Assembly: GCA_015698045.1 (NCBI GenBank)
Contig: BLAL01000053.1
Coordinates: forward strand, 2,501 to 66,500
DNA length: 64,000 nucleotides
Direction: 5' to 3'
DNA from: Rhizophagus clarus
Taxonomy: Eukaryota > Glomeromycota > Glomeromycetes > Glomerales > Glomeraceae
Part shown: one piece after another, positions 22,716 through 32,630 of the stretch
Position numbering within the stretch: position 1 is the stretch's first letter
Layout: the number at the start of each line of letters is the position of its first letter
Notes under the pieces: generated by a model
Databases searched by the model: none
Told to the model about the DNA's origin: nothing
The model's input: only the letters and a program-made list of their open reading frames with translations
Translations under genes and position numbers: made by a program

Positions 22716-25004
22716 AATATTTATTTTAATTTATTTATATTATTTTATAGTATAATAGAGAAAGTATTTACAGTGAACAAAACACTGGAAAATGGTGGAA
22801 AACTACGCAAGAATCCTTACCTACTGGTTCCAAATTATTATCAATTATTTTATATTCAGATGCAACAACTACAGATACATTAGGAAAAAGTCAATTGCAT
22901 CCAATATATATTACATTAGGTAATATCCCAATATGGCGTCGTAATAAACAGGATGCAAAGCAACTTTTGGGATATTTACCAATTTTAGAAGCTGCAAATA
23001 AAGATCTGGTTCGTGATACCTTTCATAAATCTTTACGTCATTTACTAGAACCAATTATTTTATTAAAAGATGGTATAGACCTTTTTATAAATAATGAAAA
23101 TACCTGGTTTTATCCTAAAGTTTCAACTATTATTGCAGATTGGCCGGAGGCTGCAAGTTTTTGTTTAGTTTATAAATCCTCCAATTCAAACCTTCCATGT
23201 CATTCCTGTTTAGTTAAAAGGGAAAATCTTGCAAATATAGACTTATCGGTTAACGATGTAATACTAAGAACTCATGATGAAATGCGTAAACATTTTGAAA
23301 ATGATACACAAAGATCTGTTTGCATAGAATCTGTACATAATTTTTTTTGGGATTTACCGTAAGTATGCAAAAGTAGAAATAATTATAATAACATATATAT
23401 ATATTAATTATAAATATTTATATTATCAAGGAATATAAATATCTACTTGGCTACCGTTCCTGACAGAATGCATCATTTAGATTTAGGATTATTTCGTTAT
23501 CAAATTATCTTCACGTGCGATATCTTAAAATCGCAACATGTTAATGGTAATAAATTAGTTGAAGAAGTAGATCGCCGTCTAGCAGCAATTCCACATTTTC
23601 CTGGCATTAAAATTTTTTCCAATAGACTGCAGTCAATTGCAAGATTAACTGCTAGTGAATATCGAAGTTTGATGAAAGTCATGATATTTGTTATTGATAA
23701 TTTATATGATGAAAATAATAACGAAGTAGATAATTTTGTAAATAATGATGATCTTACGAAATTGTACAAATATTGGAATGAAATGTATATTTTAAGTAGA
23801 TATGAAGAATTTAGTGAAAGCAACTTGAAGAAATTTAATGTATGTATTAAAATTTTAGTAAAATTGAAAATTTAAATTAAATAAATTAAATTAACATTTA
23901 AATTTTAGGATGCAATACATAGATGGACCCGGATGTTTGTCAAGGCTTTTAAATTTGTTTCTCCTTCCAATTTGAAGTTACCTAAATTGCATTTATGGGT
24001 TTATCATATTATTGACTCAATACGATCTTATGGCGCAATAAATGGCTATACTACAGAAACTTATGAAAGTCTTCACAAATATTTCGTTAAAATACCCTAC
24101 CGAATTAGCAATAAAAAAGATGTCAAACCTCAGCTTTTACGAACTGTAAGTATTTGAAAATTTATTTATTGTATATATTTATTATATAACTTAAGATGGA
24201 AATTAAATTAATAGATAAAACGTCAAGCAATATTTATTAGAATGTCTCAACATTCAGTGAATCTGGCAAAAATACCTCGCACTTGTAAATTTTCTGCAAG
24301 ACTCTTTGAATTCTCTTTACAAGATGCAAATACATTTTTTAATGAAAAAAAAGATTCCGTAGACAATAAAATGCAGACTGGTTTTGCTAGATTTATAAGT
24401 TGTCTGGATTCATATCTAGATTTACTTGATGGTTTCACAATTATTGGTGAAACCTGAATAAACATATACGGATCAGTAACACTGGAAAATGGTGCCATAA
24501 TGCGTGCCACAAACAGGTATCATAATAAAGTATGGTTTAGCGACATAGTTATTTCAATGGATTCTGAAGAATCAAATGATTATATATCAGACAAAGGACT
24601 TTGTTATGGACAGGTATTTTTCCAATTTATGTAATAATTTATTATAAAAGTATTAATAAATATTTATTATTTATAGGCCTTATTGTTAGCAGAAGTATTA
24701 ACAGACCCACCACTAAATCTCGCATTAATTCAATGGTACGATTTTAAATCTAAAAGGAACCCATATTTATATGGATGTCCTCACTTAAAATTGATAGAAT
24801 TATATAACTTTGTAGCTATAGAGTCTATACATGGTGTCGTTCACATAGTACTCCGATTTGATAAACAAAATGAATATTTCGTAAATAAATATATTTTTTA
24901 GTCACTTGATATAGGAGTTTTGATTTATTTTAATAAAATTATATCCTTAAAAGAATTTATGGTCACGTTTTGCATATCATAAATAAAATGCAGATTTATT
25001 TATT

Positions 25005-25235
25005 TAATTATCAACAACGCGGGTGTGACATAAATAAATCGTGACTGAAATTTGTGTTCAATTTGTGTTGATAATTCTGGTAAAAAATTATTAATTTTGG
25101 CCAAATTTCGTTAAATTTGTTAAATTTGTGTTGAATTTGTGTTGAATTTGTGTTGCGTAATTTTTTATTTATCACAAGGGGATGATATTTAGTAATTGTA
25201 TGTATGATGTACAAGATTTTTTTTATGATTTTTTT
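25005..25235 (-). repeat. Right terminal inverted repeat of the Plavaka-like element
   Basis: This is the partner of 17073-17272 and has one extra TTGAATTTGTG unit. Just outside it, TTTTTTAAGAAATGTA(C/T)GC is present twice (about 25224 and 25298) as a direct repeat. Confidence 0.8.
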
Positions 25236-25698
25236 AAGAAATGTACGCAAAATATTTAATTATTTTTAATTAAATTGATTAAAAAAAATTAATTTTTTTA
25301 AGAAATGTATGCGAAATATTTAAAATTCAATAGAATGTGCTAATAATAAATTGTTTTATTTTTAAATATGATATATTGATATTTATATTTAAAACAATTA
25401 AACATGTACATGATTTTCAATTATTTTTAATTGAAATGAAACTGAAATCAAACTAAGATTTTTTTTTTATTTTTTGATTTAATCATGATATTTATATTTA
25501 GATAATCCATATCTGCATGAGATTTAATTAATATGTTTAATGATGAAAAGTATAATAAATTAAATTTAATTGAAACGAGAAATAAAATCAAACCAAAGAG
25601 GTATTGTTCAAATTTTATTTAAAGTGACATTTTACGACTTTGTTTCAAATTTTTACTCATCCCAAAATCAAATTATAGAAATCAAATCTAAACTAATA

Positions 25699-26330
25699 AT
25701 GCCTCGCCACACACATTCACGTCGTTCCCACTATAATGTCTATTGGAACTGGGCTATGATGGACGAACTTGTTGACATATGCCGAGACAGAAACCGCGCC
25801 TACCACAATATTAATGGTAGAAGCCGCTATGATTTTTGGGACTCTGTTGCCAATAGGTTCATATGACTAATATCTATAATTTCTTTAAGAAAGAATTTAA
25901 ATTCAAATTAACCAATCCATTTAATTGAATCAGAATAAATAGAATATTTCGAACGAGGGTTTCTGGGCAACAGTGCAGCCAAAAGTGAAGGAACCTCGTC
26001 AGGGATTACCATGTAAGTAAATAAATAAAATTACATTCATATAAATTAAATGTATTTATCGAATATTCAACTGATTTTGATATTTAGAACTATGTTCTTT
26101 ATCGTAATGGTAACCCTGGGTGGCGGCTGTGGACGCGTACTGGCCAAAGATATTATTGCGAATTTAGAACGAGATTTTGGGAGAGGCCGGGTAATTATAC
26201 TATAATAAAATTTATAATTAATATTTACGTTCATGTTTTAAATTTGATAAATTTGATCAATTTTAGTCATGTGTAACGATCGTAGAAGAAGGAGAAACTT
26301 ATCTACGTATCGTAGAAGATAATTATTTTT
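25699..26330 (+). pseudogene. Myb/SANT-like DNA-binding gene fragment of the composite unit
   Basis: ATG 25699 opens MPRHTHSRRSHYNVYWNWAM, followed by MDELVDICRDRN and YDFWDSVANRF, the Trp/Leu spacing of a Myb/SANT-like trihelix domain. Further exon-like pieces follow (TGCAGCC...TTACCAT before GTAAGT at 26012; 26088-26190; from about 26268), but I could not join them in one convincing frame, so the copy may be decayed. One frame of the third piece reads YRNGNPGWRLWTRTGQRYYC. The same pieces occur inverted at 60.7-61.1 kb. Myb-like proteins accompany DDE transposases in PIF/Harbinger elements; no such transposase was found here. Confidence 0.45.
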
Positions 26331-26479
26331 ATTTTTTTATTATTTATTAAGTGAGTAGCTAAGCCCAGTCCGTACCAAATATCGGCTGGAGACTCACGTT
26401 TTTTTTGGGCTGTGACTGACACAGGTCGAATAAAAAAAATCTCCAAAAATTGGCAGTCTGATTTTTGTCCGATTTTTGG

Positions 26480-26700
26480 ATATATTTGTCTGATTTGTGG
26501 TTTTTTGTTGCCGATTTTATGGCGCGAATTGTTCATGAACGGCATTGCCGATTTGTGCCAAAAAATCGGCATTCCTATTTTTAAATAGTGCATGCAAATC
26601 GGCACTCCAATTTTTAAATAGTGCATGCAAATCGGCACTCCGATTTTTAAATAGTGCATGCAAATCAGCACTCCGATTTTTAAATAGTGCATACAAATTC
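26480..26700. repeat. Left subterminal repeats of the CACTA-like element
   Basis: Four head-to-tail copies of a 33-bp unit (TTTTTAAATAGTGCATGCAA, then ATCGGCACTCCGA) are preceded by looser TTTTTGGCAG/CCGATTTT motifs. The ATCGGCA word recurs at the right end. Confidence 0.8.
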
Positions 26701-26789
26701 AACCAAATTAGCTAAATTTATTTTATTTATATTTATGAAGTACGACACATGCAAAAATTTATTTTTTCTCAAAAAATTTTATTCAAAGT

Positions 26790-28370
26790 AGTTTAATTTA
26801 AAAATTTACATGTTTTATTAGTAATTAAAAAATAAGAATTTATTAAAAAGAAATCTATAATGAAAGTAAAAAAATGAATCAAAGTAAAGAAATGTGTTAA
26901 AAAATAAGAATAACAATAAAGAAAAAAAGAAATGGGGGGAAATGAAAAGAAGTAAGGGGAAACAAAAAAAAATGAAAAGAATACAAAGGTAAAGAAAATG
27001 AAAGGAATGAAGAAGGAAATGTAAGAAAAAAGGATAGTGTAATATAAAAAAAAAACAAAAAGAATAGTAGGAAAACATAAAGAAACGAAAAGAGAGAAGG
27101 GAGATATAAAGGAGCGAAAAAAGGAGGGGGCAACGTAAAGGAACAAAAAGAAAGGAAGGAAATGTAGAAGAACAAAAAAAAAGGAGAAAATGCAAAGGAA
27201 CAAAATGAAAAGAAGGGGAAACATAAAGTGATGAAACAAAAAGGAGAGTGAAACGTAATAGAACGAAAAAAATGGAAGGCAAAACGTAAAAAAAGAAAAA
27301 ATAGAGGAAACATAAAGAAATGAAAGAGAAATGTGAATATACAAAAGAATTGAAGGGGAGATGAAAAGAATGAAGAGAAGTGAAAAGAAACAAAAAGAAA
27401 CAAAAGAGACAAAATAAACCAAAAGGTGGGTGAAAAGAAAAGAATGAAGGGGGAAGTGAAAATAAACAAAATAAATAGTAGAAAAACATAAAGAACGTAA
27501 AGGAACGAAAGGGAAACGTAAAGGAACAAAAAGAAAGGAAAGAAATGTAAAAAACAAAAAAAAAAGGAGGAAATGCAAATCAACAAAACGAAAAGAAGGG
27601 GAAACATAAAGTGATGAAACAAAAAGGAGTGAAACGTAATAGAATGAAAAAAATGGAAGGCAAAACGTAAAAAAAGAAAAATAGAGGAAACATGAAGAAA
27701 TGAAAGAGAAATGTGAATATACAAAAGAATTAAAGGGGAGATGAAAAGAATGAAGAGAAGTGAAAAGAAACAAAAGGAAACAAAAGAAACAAAGTAAACC
27801 GAAAGGTGGGTGAAAAGAAAAGAATAGAGGAGAAGTGAAAATAAATGAAAAGAATAGTAGGAAAACATAAAGAAACGGAAAGAAAAGAAGGGAAACGTAA
27901 AGGAACGAAAAGAAAGAAGGGGGAAACGTAAAGGAACAAAAAGAAAGGAAAGAAATGTAAAAGAACAAAAAAAAGAGGAAATGAAACGAAAAGGGAAAGG
28001 AACGAAATGAAAAGAAGGGGGAAGCGTAAAGGGTGAAATGAAAGGAGGGAAAATATAAAAAATAAAATGAAAAGAGGAGGAACGTAAAGAGACAAATGAA
28101 AAGGAGATGAAACGTAAAGGAATAAAGCAAAAATGAGGGCAAATGTAAAGTGATGAAATGAAAAGGAGGGTTAAACGTAATAACCGAAAAAAAAATAGAA
28201 GGAAAAACGTAAAAAAAAAAGAAAAAAAAGAGGAAGAAATAAAAGAGAAATGTGAATATACAAAAATAATTGAAGGGAGACGAAAAGAATGGAAAACAAA
28301 CGAAAAGAAACACAGGGGATAAAAGAAAAAATGAAAAAAAAGTTAGTAAATAACGAAATGTAATCGATCA
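26790..28370 (-). repeat. 1.6-kb pyrimidine-rich repeat tract (minus strand)
   Basis: The minus strand is nearly all C/T, with higher-order duplication: 27240-27470 and 27600-27810 share long near-identical stretches, and TTCCTTTACGTTTC-type words recur throughout. It gives 200-500-residue open frames in more than one frame, all Phe/Ser/Leu-rich, which are composition artefacts. It lies immediately 3' of the microexon-like array on the same strand, where it could act as a long intron or 3' region. Confidence 0.75.
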
Positions 28371-28397
28371 TAAAAAAAATAAAATGAAATAAAAAGA

Positions 28398-28438
28398 AAC
28401 ATACTTGTAAAGAAGCCCAATTACTAAAAACATTTGAT
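28398..28438 (-). other. Predicted 41-nt exon downstream of the cassette array
   Basis: On the minus strand, TTTTTTTGCAG precedes GTTCCGATCAAATG...TTTACAAG, which is followed by GTATGTTTC. In the phase inherited from the array it reads C-SDQMFLVIGLLYK with no stop and ends at a codon boundary. Confidence 0.5.
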
Positions 28439-28439
28439 C

Positions 28440-29860
28440 GGAACCTGCAAAAAAAGATGGATTCGTTAGTAAAACGTTTCCTAAAAAAAAAAGAAAAAAT
28501 AAAGTTTTGAAAATTTCGAAACTTACATTCATTACGCCCACGGCCATTGTCTAAGAATCGAAAACTAGAAGCTACAAAAAAAAAGATGAAAACGTTAATA
28601 AAAACGTCTCCTAAAAAAAACAAAGAAAAAAAAGTTTCTAAAATTTTGAAACTTACATTCATTACGCCCACAGCTATCGTCCAAGAATCGAAGACCAGAA
28701 GCTACAAAAAAAAAAGACGGAAATGTTAGTAAAACGTTTTCTAAAAAAAAAGAAAAAATAAAGTTTTGAAAATTTTGAAACTTACATTCATTACGCCCAC
28801 GGCCATCGTCCAAGAATCGAAGACTAAAACCTACTAAAAAAAAAGATGGAAACGTTAGTAAAAACGTCTCCTAAAAAAAACAAAGAAAAAAAAAGTTTCG
28901 AAAATTTCGAAACTTACATTCATTACGCTCACGGCCATCATCCAAGAATCGAAGACCGGAAGCTACAAAAAAAAAAGACAGAAACGTTAGTAAAACGTTT
29001 CCTAAAAAAAAACAAAGAAAAAAAAGTTTCGAAAATTTCAAAACTTACATTCATTACGCTCACAGCCATCGTCCAAGAATCAAAGACCAGAACCTACTAA
29101 AAAAAAAGATGGAAACGTTAGTAAAAACGTCTCCTAAAAAAACAGAGAAAAAAAAAGTTTGAAAATTTCAAAACTTACATTCATTACGCCCACAGCCATC
29201 GTCCAAGAATCGAAGACCAGAATCTACTAAAAAAAAAGATGGAAACGTTAGTAAAAACGTCTCCTAAAAAAAACAGAGAAAAAAAAAGTTTGAAAATTTC
29301 GAAACTTACATTCATTACGCCCACGGCCATCGTCCAAGAATCAAAGACTGGAAGCTACAAAAAAAAAAGACGGAAACGTTAGTAAAACGTTTCCTAAAAA
29401 AAAATAAAGAAAAAAAAAGTTTCAAAAATTTTGAAACTTACATTCATTACGCCCACAGCCATCGTCCAAGAATCGAAGACCAGAAGCTACAAAAAAAAAG
29501 ACAAAAACGTTAGTAAAATATTTCCTAAAAAAAACAAAGAAAAAAAAAGGTTTGAAAATTTCGAAACTTACATTCATTACGCCCATGGCCATCGTCCAAG
29601 AATCGAAGACCAGAAGCTACAAAAAAAAGATGGAAACGTTAATAAAAACGTCTCCTAAAAAAAAATAAAGAAAAAAAAAGTTTCGAAAATTTTGAAACTT
29701 ACATTCATTACGCCCACGGCCATCATCCAAGAATCGAAGACCAGAAGCTACAAAAAAAAAGATGGAAATGTTAGTAAACGTTTCCTAAAAAAAAAGAAAA
29801 AATAAAGTTTTGAAAATGAAAATTTTCGAAATTTACATTAATTACGCCCATCGTCTAAGG
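28440..29860 (-). repeat. Tandem array of ten 130-bp units, each a 45-nt cassette-exon-like block plus an 85-nt intron-like spacer
   Basis: Units begin (plus strand, ATTACGC) near 28531, 28660, 28790, 28921, 29051, 29183, 29312, 29446, 29576 and 29706; a degenerate eleventh is at 29841. On the minus strand each has a GTAAGTTTC donor, TACTAAC about 25 bases before the acceptor in most units, a T-run ending GTAG, and a 45-nt block ending AATGAAT. The block is a multiple of three, with the same phase in every unit, and encodes SSGLRFLDDGRGRNE with minor changes. Eight of ten copies are open; units 5 and 7 have CGA changed to TGA. Splicing any number of units keeps the frame. The exon and spacer are both highly similar between units, so recent amplification rather than selection can explain the conservation. 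Confidence 0.7.
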
Positions 29861-29869
29861 AGAGAAAAA

Positions 29870-30010
29870 AGAGATATTGGTACGTTTCTAAAATCATTAA
29901 TAATAAAACCTATTGTCAATTCGCCTTTCTGAAATCTTCAAGGCTGCATTCTACAAAAATGAAGAAAAGAAAGAAATATTAGAATGTTTCTTTAACACGA
30001 AACTTGCCAT
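29870..30010 (-). other. Possible upstream exon of the array gene
   Basis: On the minus strand, TTCATTTTTGTAG precedes AATGCAGCCTTGAAGATTTC and further bases up to GACAATAG, followed by GTTTTATT. It has the same TTTAAAGAAAC(A/G)TTCTAA-type upstream vocabulary as the exon-like block at 2.7 kb. A promoter or start codon was not identified. Confidence 0.35.
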
Positions 30011-30366
30011 TTTTACAATAAAGCTAAAAAATTTTTTTTAAAATTAAATAAAAAAAAATTCGTTTTTTAAATTAAAAAAAATTCATTTTTATGTTAAATA
30101 AAAAAAAAATTCATTTTTTTAGATTAAATAAAAAAAAATACGGCTTCTTTGGATGACGGTATTTCAGTGGTGTGTACCAACTTTTTGTTTGTTTGTTTTT
30201 TTATTTAAAGAAATACATTCTAACAGTTGCTTTTTTTTATTTGTAAATGAGCAGAAGGAAAAAAATGAAACGTAATAAGCAAAAATAAAAAAAAATTATC
30301 AATAAATCAATAAACAAATGATGTAATTATATAGTCAGCCAATTAAAGATGATCATTTTTGATTGA

Positions 30367-30560
30367 AAAATTGGCAGAGTTATATAAAAATTGGCAGAAT
30401 TATATAAAAATAGGCAGAATTATATAAAAATCGGCAGAATTATATAAAATCGGCAGAATTACATAAAAATTGGCAGAATTACATAAAAATCGGCAGAATT
30501 ACATAAAAATCGGCAGAATTATATAAAAATCGGCAGAATTACATAAAAATTGGCAAGAGC
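30367..30560. repeat. Right subterminal repeats of the CACTA-like element
   Basis: About ten copies of a 19-20-bp unit, (A)AAAATCGGCAGAATTAYAT, are in direct orientation. They share the ATCGGCA word with the left subterminal repeats. Confidence 0.85.
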
Positions 30561-30869
30561 ATATTAAAATAAAGCAAATTCCGATTTTTTTTCATTCGAC
30601 CTGTGTGATACTGACGTCCACGCCGTACAGCCTGGGTACTATTTTATAAAATAGTAGCGAACAAGTATCAAATGTGTATTTTTTTATTAAGTTATAATAA
30701 AAATTAGAATTTACTTTAATTTTAACATAAAAATTGTAAATAATAAAAAATTCGTAAATAAAAATAAATTTGTTTTCCCAAACTTAAAAAAAAAGGTGTT
30801 TATATAAAAGAAAAGGTGTTTATATTATTTTGATTATTCAATAGTATCACATGCCTCTTGTATACGTTC

Positions 30870-31312
30870 TACTGCATACGCAGCTTTAACGATCGAATAG
30901 TAATATTAAATTTTTGAAATATTTTAACCGTAATATTACGCAGGTTTACAGTCTCGTAAATTTTCGAAATATTTTAACTGTAATATTACGCAGGTTTATA
31001 GTCTTGTAAATTTTCGAAATATTTCAACCGTAATATTACGCAGGTTTACAGTCTCGTAAATTTTCGAAATATTTTAACCGTAATATTACGCAGGTTTACA
31101 GTCTCGTAAATTTTCGAAATATTTTAACCGTAATACTACGCAGGTTTACAGTTTCGTAAATTTGCAGAATATTTTGACCGTAATATCACATAAATCTTAC
31201 GAAATTGTAAACTTATGTAATATTTCAAAATTTTTTGAAATATTATGCCATAAACTTTCGTAAACTTACAAAATCGTAAACTTACGCAATTTTTCGCCCT
31301 ATAAAATTTCCT
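30870..31312. repeat. Right subterminal repeats of the composite unit
   Basis: Five tandem copies of a roughly 53-bp unit containing CCGTAATATTACGCAGG, TTTACAGTCTCG and AAATTTTCGAAATATTTTAA are followed by the terminal TTTCGCCCTATAAAATTTCCT. Confidence 0.8.
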
Positions 31313-31313
31313 A

Positions 31314-32036
31314 ATGCATGAGATCATATAATTGGAAATTTCTTAGTAGCTTTATGAATTTGAAATTTGAATCATTAGACGATTTATTATTAATTGAATC
31401 GAGATCAGTGTTGAAGTCACCTAATATTAATTTATGTGACTTATCAGAAGAAATAATTGAATTAATAATCGATTGAAGTTTTGTGTAATATATTGAACGA
31501 GAATCTTTATAATGAATAGATGAAGGATTAGCAGGTAAATAAGCTGCTATTATATTCAAACTAATGTGAGGCTTGAATTTTAACGTAATGTGAAGGAGTC
31601 TGCCATTTAGGAAAATACATGTTATGAAGTGTTTGAATAATTTTTTTAAAAGTATGATAGCGACACCTGTGTCTTTGTGTTCACCATTGGTGTCGTGTAT
31701 AATATAAAGTTTTGAGTTATTGTTAGGGTGATTAACGATTTGAATATTATTATGTGTGTAAGGAGTATGGAAACCTGTTTCAGTAAGAGTTAAAATGTCA
31801 AAATTGTATGTAGTAAAATATAAAATAATATTGTCTAATTTTAATTGATAGGCGCCTTGAATGTTTATGGTGCCTATTTTAAGGTAGTCTGATTGATTGT
31901 CAGATGTGTAGGTAAGGTAGTTATATTTGTCGTCTAGGTTAGTGAAAGGATGAGAGGTAGAGGAGTGAACGTTTATATCAAAAGAGTGACTAGAGTTATC
32001 AATAATTAAAGTATCATTAATATTTGAATTCATCAT
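31314..32036 (-). pseudogene. LINE AP-endonuclease (EEP) domain, first part, truncated by insertion
   Basis: Reading from 32036, the segment KIGTINIQGAYQLK supplies the N-terminal Asn block, DILTLTETGFH the catalytic Glu, NIIAAYLPANPS the Tyr block and LILGDFNTDLDS the Asp-Phe-Asn block of the EEP fold used by LINEs to nick their target. The frame stays open to 31314, where it runs into the inverted end AGGAAATTTT. The remaining TH...S.ID block is at 15500-15588. Removing the insertion would leave the two parts in the same frame. Confidence 0.82.
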
Positions 32037-32117
32037 TTTGTTGTACTGTCATATATACACAATGATGGGGGGTGGTGATTTAAATGTTGCCAAAGCCAAA
32101 ACTTTGTGCTGTACATT

Positions 32118-32630
32118 TAGAGAATTTAATTATATTGATTATGATCGATTATTGATCGATCAATCAATTAATCGATCACAAAATTTAGAATCTGATTAAT
32201 TATGATCGATCAAATATATAATCAATCAATACAATCAATCAATAACCATATGATAACTTCTATTTAATTGATTAAAAAATTCTAATTTTAGTATACTGTA
32301 CAGGCAGATTTTTATAATATTATTAATATTAAAAACTTTTTGCTGGAAGCTGTAAGCGAATTATTTTTTTTCCATTTGAATAAACTAAGAATAATTTAGC
32401 TTAAAAATACATAATAAAATAACAAATGATAAACTTTCATAATAAATTTTTTCATAATATAAATATCGATTATCAAACTTAATTTACTTAATTTAAAATT
32501 TAATATGGTGATTACTATTTGATCGATTAAATTGGTCGATCAAACATGATTGATCGAGTTTGATCGATCATACTCTCTATAAAATAATCAATTAATCGAT
32601 CAAAGTTTTTAGAGACAATTAAATTCCCTA
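32118..32630. mobile_element. 513-bp hAT-type MITE with 8-bp target duplication
   Basis: TGTACATT flanks the insertion on both sides (32110-32117 and 32631-32638). The ends are TAGAGAATTTAATT and, inverted, TAGGGAATTTAATT, fitting the hAT terminal pattern YARNG. Near each end are clusters of the palindrome TTGATCGATCAA and ATCGATTAATTGATT, which make the arms self-complementary. No coding capacity. The insertion lies in the 3' end of LINE ORF1 and adds a premature stop to it. Confidence 0.85.

Larger units (their letters stand above)
19914..24901 (+). pseudogene. Plavaka-like transposase, multi-exon, inactivated by nonsense codons
   Basis: Exons: 19914-20108, 20194-20679, 22751-23358, 23431-23839, 23909-24145, 24215-24613 and 24677-24901, joined at GT...AG sites in a continuous frame. 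The N-terminus is a C2HC-type finger (CPLCMRIF...HAQKC), as in Plavaka proteins. The core has LYSDATTTDTLGKSQLHPIY, GYLPI, a CHSC pair in a small metal-binding loop, and PDRMHHLDLGLFRYQ, blocks typical of this KDZ branch; the Asp in YSDA and the acidic/His residues of PDRMHH are likely catalytic positions. Two stops break it: TAA 19971 inside the finger and TGA 24455 in exon 6. Both could be single transitions from Gln and Trp/Arg codons. Intron 2 is 2071 nt because it carries a LINE-type insertion. Confidence 0.82.
17073..25235. mobile_element. Plavaka-like (KDZ superfamily) DNA transposon with about 200-bp inverted repeats
   Basis: The left end (17073-17272) and right end (25005-25235, inverted) share a long imperfect repeat that includes ACAATTACTAAATAT, AACACAAATTCAACACAAAT, AACGAAATTTGGCCAAAATT and TTTATTTATGTCACACCCG. 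The ends enclose two outward-to-inward genes: the transposase on the plus strand (19914-24901) and an accessory gene on the minus strand (17364-18763), each ending about 90-100 bases from a repeat for the latter and former respectively. Without the nested 1981-bp insertion the element would be about 6.2 kb. No exact target duplication was identified. It lies within the composite unit. Confidence 0.75.
26420..30605. mobile_element. 4.2-kb CACTA-like non-autonomous element (CACAGGTCGAAT ends, TGA duplication)
   Basis: The left end is CACAGGTCGAATAAAAAAAA and the right end, inverted, is CACAGGTCGAATGAAAAAAAA. TGA lies directly outside both ends (26417-26419 and 30606-30608). The related copy at 59848-61131 has the unoccupied site with a single TGA (TCA at 60605-60607 on the plus strand), which confirms the boundaries. 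A 3-bp duplication, termini starting CAC, and arrays of subterminal motifs fit the CACTA/EnSpm type. No transposase is recognisable, so the element is probably mobilised in trans. Its interior is a pyrimidine-rich repeat and the microexon-like array. Confidence 0.8.
15589..31312. mobile_element. 15.7-kb composite unit with inverted ends, inserted in the LINE endonuclease
   Basis: The left end reads AGGAAATTTTATAGTGCG and the right end, on the opposite strand, AGGAAATTTTATAGGGCG. Both continue into cGTAATATTtCG-rich subterminal repeats. Outside the ends, LINE sequence is cut within one protein domain: the endonuclease leaves at ...YDLMH (31314) and resumes at ...HHNLSQDKPPITH (15588). A third copy of the end occurs at 59848. 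A possible 2-bp duplication (AT) is visible, but the exact duplication is not certain. The unit's own DNA is 15589-17072, 25236-26419 and 30606-31312; the rest is two further insertions. Its only candidate gene is the Myb/SANT-like one at 25.7-26.3 kb. Confidence 0.65.

Noticed and set aside
23500..23823. 107-codon minus-strand frame
   Set aside because: Shadow of the transposase exon containing PDRMHHLDLGLF.
26793..28313. A 506-codon open frame on the minus strand
   Set aside because: It encodes only Phe/Ser/Leu-rich sequence, is open in overlapping frames too and lies in a pyrimidine-rich repeat; it is a composition artefact.
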